From assembly GCA_051646185.1 (NCBI GenBank), contig JBOFCS010000109.1, positions 1-21,782 of the forward strand: 21,782 nucleotides of DNA, written 5' to 3'. The stretch is from JBOFCS01 sp051646185. GTDB taxonomy: Bacteria; Actinomycetota; Actinomycetes; Mycobacteriales; Mycobacteriaceae. A program made the translations under genes and the position numbers. The notes under the pieces were generated by a model that was given only the letters and a program-made list of their open reading frames with translations, had not been told where the DNA came from and ran no database searches. How positions within the stretch are numbered: position 1 is the first letter of the stretch; each line of letters starts with the position of its first letter. Positions 19,841 to 21,782 of the stretch are shown piece by piece.

Positions 19841-21709
19841 CTATTCAACAGTCACAGACTTTGCAAGATTACGAGGCTTATCCACATCGTAACCACGCGC
19901 CTGCGCCACCTCAGCAGCAAAAACCTGCAATGGAACCGTTGACAGCAATGGCTGCAAAAGCGTTGACGCTACTGGTATTTCAATAAGATGATCCGCATAC
20001 GGACGAACCGCCTCATCGCCTTCCTCAGCAATGACAATAGTAAGTGCACCACGGGCTTGAATTTCCCTGATATTACTCAACATTTTTGAATGCAGCACCG
20101 GTCTTCCTTTGAGCGAAGGCATCACCACAATCACCGGCACGCCATCCTCAATGAGCGCAATTGGGCCATGCTTGAGCTCCCCAGCAGCAAAACCTTCAGC
20201 ATGCATATAAGCCAATTCTTTAAGTTTTAACGCACCCTCAAGCGCAACCGGATACCCAACATGACGCCCAAGAAAGAGCACAGTTGAGGCCTGGGCGAGC
20301 TGACGAGCCAGGGCGCGCACCGGCTCCACCGTCTCTAAAACCTTCGCCACTAAAGCTGGCATCGACTCCAGCTCGTGGTACTCCCTAGCAACCTCATCGG
20401 GATACTTTGTGCCTCGAGCCTGGGCTAAAGCCAACCCCACCAAATAGTTTGCGGTGACCTGCGCTAAAAAGGCCTTAGTTGAGGCCACCCCAATTTCCGG
20501 TCCAGCCCTGGTATATAAAACCGCATCCGCTTCCCTAGGAATCTGGGAACCATTGGTGTTACAGACCGCCAGCACCCGAGCTTTTTGCTCCTTGGCATGG
20601 CGAACAGCCTCCAAAGTGTCAGCGGTTTCCCCGGACTGCGAAATTGCCACCACCAACGTTGACCGATCCAACACCGGATCTCGATACCGGAACTCACTGG
20701 CCAACTCAACTTCAACAGGCAGCCGGGTCCAATGCTCAATCGCATACTTCGCTAATAGCCCGGAATGATAAGCACTGCCACAAGCAACAACAAAAACTTT
20801 ATCCACATCACGCAGTTCCTGATCAGACAAGCGCTGCTCATCCAGAACTATCCGGCCATCGTGAAAATGCCCAAGCAAGGTGTCAGAAACCGCATCAGGT
20901 TGTTCCTGAATCTCTTTCAGCATGAAATAGTCATATCCGCTTTTTTCGGCGGCTGCTAAGTCCCAATCAATGGTGAAAGGACGGGCATTGGCTTCATCCA
21001 GATTTCCCTGAAAATCACTGATGGTGTAGCCATCAGCAGTGATCACCACAACCTGATCTTGACCAAGCTCCACAGCTTCTCGAGTGTGCTCAATGAAAGC
21101 AGCCACATCAGAACCGAGGAACATTTCCCCTTGCCCAACCCCAATAACCAGTGGGGTAGAACGCCGAGCCGCAACAATAGTTCCGGGATGATCAGCATGG
21201 GTAAACACCAGAGTGAAATGACCATCAAGTCTGCGCAGCACCGCCAACGCGGATTCCACAAAATTCCCAGCAGTCACACCCTGCGCATATGCCTGCGAAA
21301 CTAAGTGAACCGCAACTTCGGTATCAGTATCACTGGCAAAATCCACACCGGCTTTTTCCAACTCTTCGCGTAGCGGCGCAAAGTTCTCAATAATTCCGTT
21401 ATGCACCACAGCTAGCTTGTTTGTGACATCACGATGCGGATGAGCATTACGATCAGTAGGACGACCATGCGTCGCCCAGCGGGTATGCCCAATGCCCGAG
21501 GTTCCCATAAAGCCGGACCGCCCCACCAGATCAAGCTCAGCTTCCAGATTGGCCAGGCGCCCTGCTTTACGCTCAACTGCCAATCCGCCCTGTCCATCTA
21601 GGACTGCAACACCAGCCGAGTCGTAACCGCGGTACTCCATACGCCTTAGCGCCTCGACAACCACATCGAGAGCCTGGCGGTGGCCCACATATCCCACGAT
21701 TCCGCACAT
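19841..21709 (-). CDS. glmS: glutamine-fructose-6-phosphate aminotransferase (isomerizing)
   Basis: Makes glucosamine-6-phosphate from fructose-6-phosphate and glutamine, the entry to UDP-GlcNAc and peptidoglycan. The 622-residue length is normal. The N-terminal class II glutaminase begins MCGIVGYVG with nucleophile Cys2, exposed after Met removal, and has GIGHTRWATHG and NGIIEN. Two SIS sugar-isomerase domains follow (ACGSAYHSG and VAISQSGETADT in the first; LGRHVGYPVALEGALKLKE in the second), and the family C-terminus DKPRNLAKSVTVE is present. The start is fixed by the catalytic cysteine. The ribosome binding site is weak (AAGAG close to the ATG). The upstream 73 bp contain a 5-bp hairpin GCCGC-TTC-GCGGC (21733-21745) but nothing like a glmS ribozyme. 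It leads a pair with the EEP gene. Confidence 0.98.
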   Translation of the reverse strand: MCGIVGYVGHRQALDVVVEALRRMEYRGYDSAGVAVLDGQGGLAVERKAGRLANLEAELDLVGRSGFMGTSGIGHTRWATHGRPTDRNAHPHRDVTNKLAVVHNGIIENFAPLREELEKAGVDFASDTDTEVAVHLVSQAYAQGVTAGNFVESALAVLRRLDGHFTLVFTHADHPGTIVAARRSTPLVIGVGQGEMFLGSDVAAFIEHTREAVELGQDQVVVITADGYTISDFQGNLDEANARPFTIDWDLAAAEKSGYDYFMLKEIQEQPDAVSDTLLGHFHDGRIVLDEQRLSDQELRDVDKVFVVACGSAYHSGLLAKYAIEHWTRLPVEVELASEFRYRDPVLDRSTLVVAISQSGETADTLEAVRHAKEQKARVLAVCNTNGSQIPREADAVLYTRAGPEIGVASTKAFLAQVTANYLVGLALAQARGTKYPDEVAREYHELESMPALVAKVLETVEPVRALARQLAQASTVLFLGRHVGYPVALEGALKLKELAYMHAEGFAAGELKHGPIALIEDGVPVIVVMPSLKGRPVLHSKMLSNIREIQARGALTIVIAEEGDEAVRPYADHLIEIPVASTLLQPLLSTVPLQVFAAEVAQARGYDVDKPRNLAKSVTVE

Positions 21710-21782
21710 ACTCTTGAGGGTACTTGGCGAGCGCCGCTTCGCGGCCTAAGCCCTCGAAGATCCCAGTTCATCGGTGCGGCCA

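Noticed and set aside
21710..21782. A glmS ribozyme or riboswitch in the glmS leader
   Set aside because: Only a 5-bp stem GCCGC/GCGGC is present; the catalytic glmS ribozyme core is not recognisable and is not expected in actinobacteria.

Overview
The window reads as chromosomal DNA of a Corynebacterium of fairly low GC content (roughly 50% by eye). Evidence is the gene content and order: a cholesterol-oxidase-like GMC oxidoreductase, guaB3, guaB, a DUF5319 gene, rsdA, sigD, an Rv3415c-like gene, a whiB3-class gene, groEL1, groES, tsaD, rimI, tsaB, tsaE, alr, nnr and glmS. I recall this as the same conserved block as Mycobacterium tuberculosis Rv3409c-Rv3436c, without the mycobacterial insertions. 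Most genes lie on the minus strand; only the DUF5319 gene and whiB3 are on plus. No tRNA, rRNA, CRISPR array, prophage or insertion sequence is visible, so this is core genome rather than an island.

Layout from left to right. Positions 1-1077 hold the N-terminal part of the oxidoreductase, cut by the window edge. Then come guaB3 and guaB (guanine nucleotide synthesis), with DUF5319 divergent from guaB. rsdA and sigD overlap by 8 bp (membrane anti-sigma factor and ECF sigma factor); a helical-repeat protein gene lies upstream of sigD on the same strand. A roughly 500-bp gene-free stretch precedes whiB3, which converges on groEL1 across a perfect 17-bp bidirectional terminator. groES-groEL1 has a CIRCE operator inside its promoter, a long structured leader, and two hairpins between its genes.

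Further right is a tightly packed run, alr - alpha/beta hydrolase - tsaE - tsaB - rimI - tsaD, with 1-bp gaps or 4-8 bp overlaps. It joins D-alanine supply for the cell wall to t6A tRNA modification. Upstream of it are a PucR/CdaR-type regulator, the bifunctional NAD(P)HX repair enzyme Nnr, a secreted lipocalin, and a glmS - membrane-anchored EEP-family phosphohydrolase pair whose stop and start codons abut.

Most of the window is ordinary conserved core. I found no convincing entirely new system. The items most worth a second look are regulatory or structural: a candidate SigD autopromoter overlapping the sigD start codon; the layered CIRCE/leader/hairpin architecture of groES-groEL1; a ferredoxin-like four-cysteine motif in the oxidoreductase; a GuaB3 without the catalytic loop cysteine; and an in-frame 4 x 18-bp tandem repeat in the hydrolase gene.
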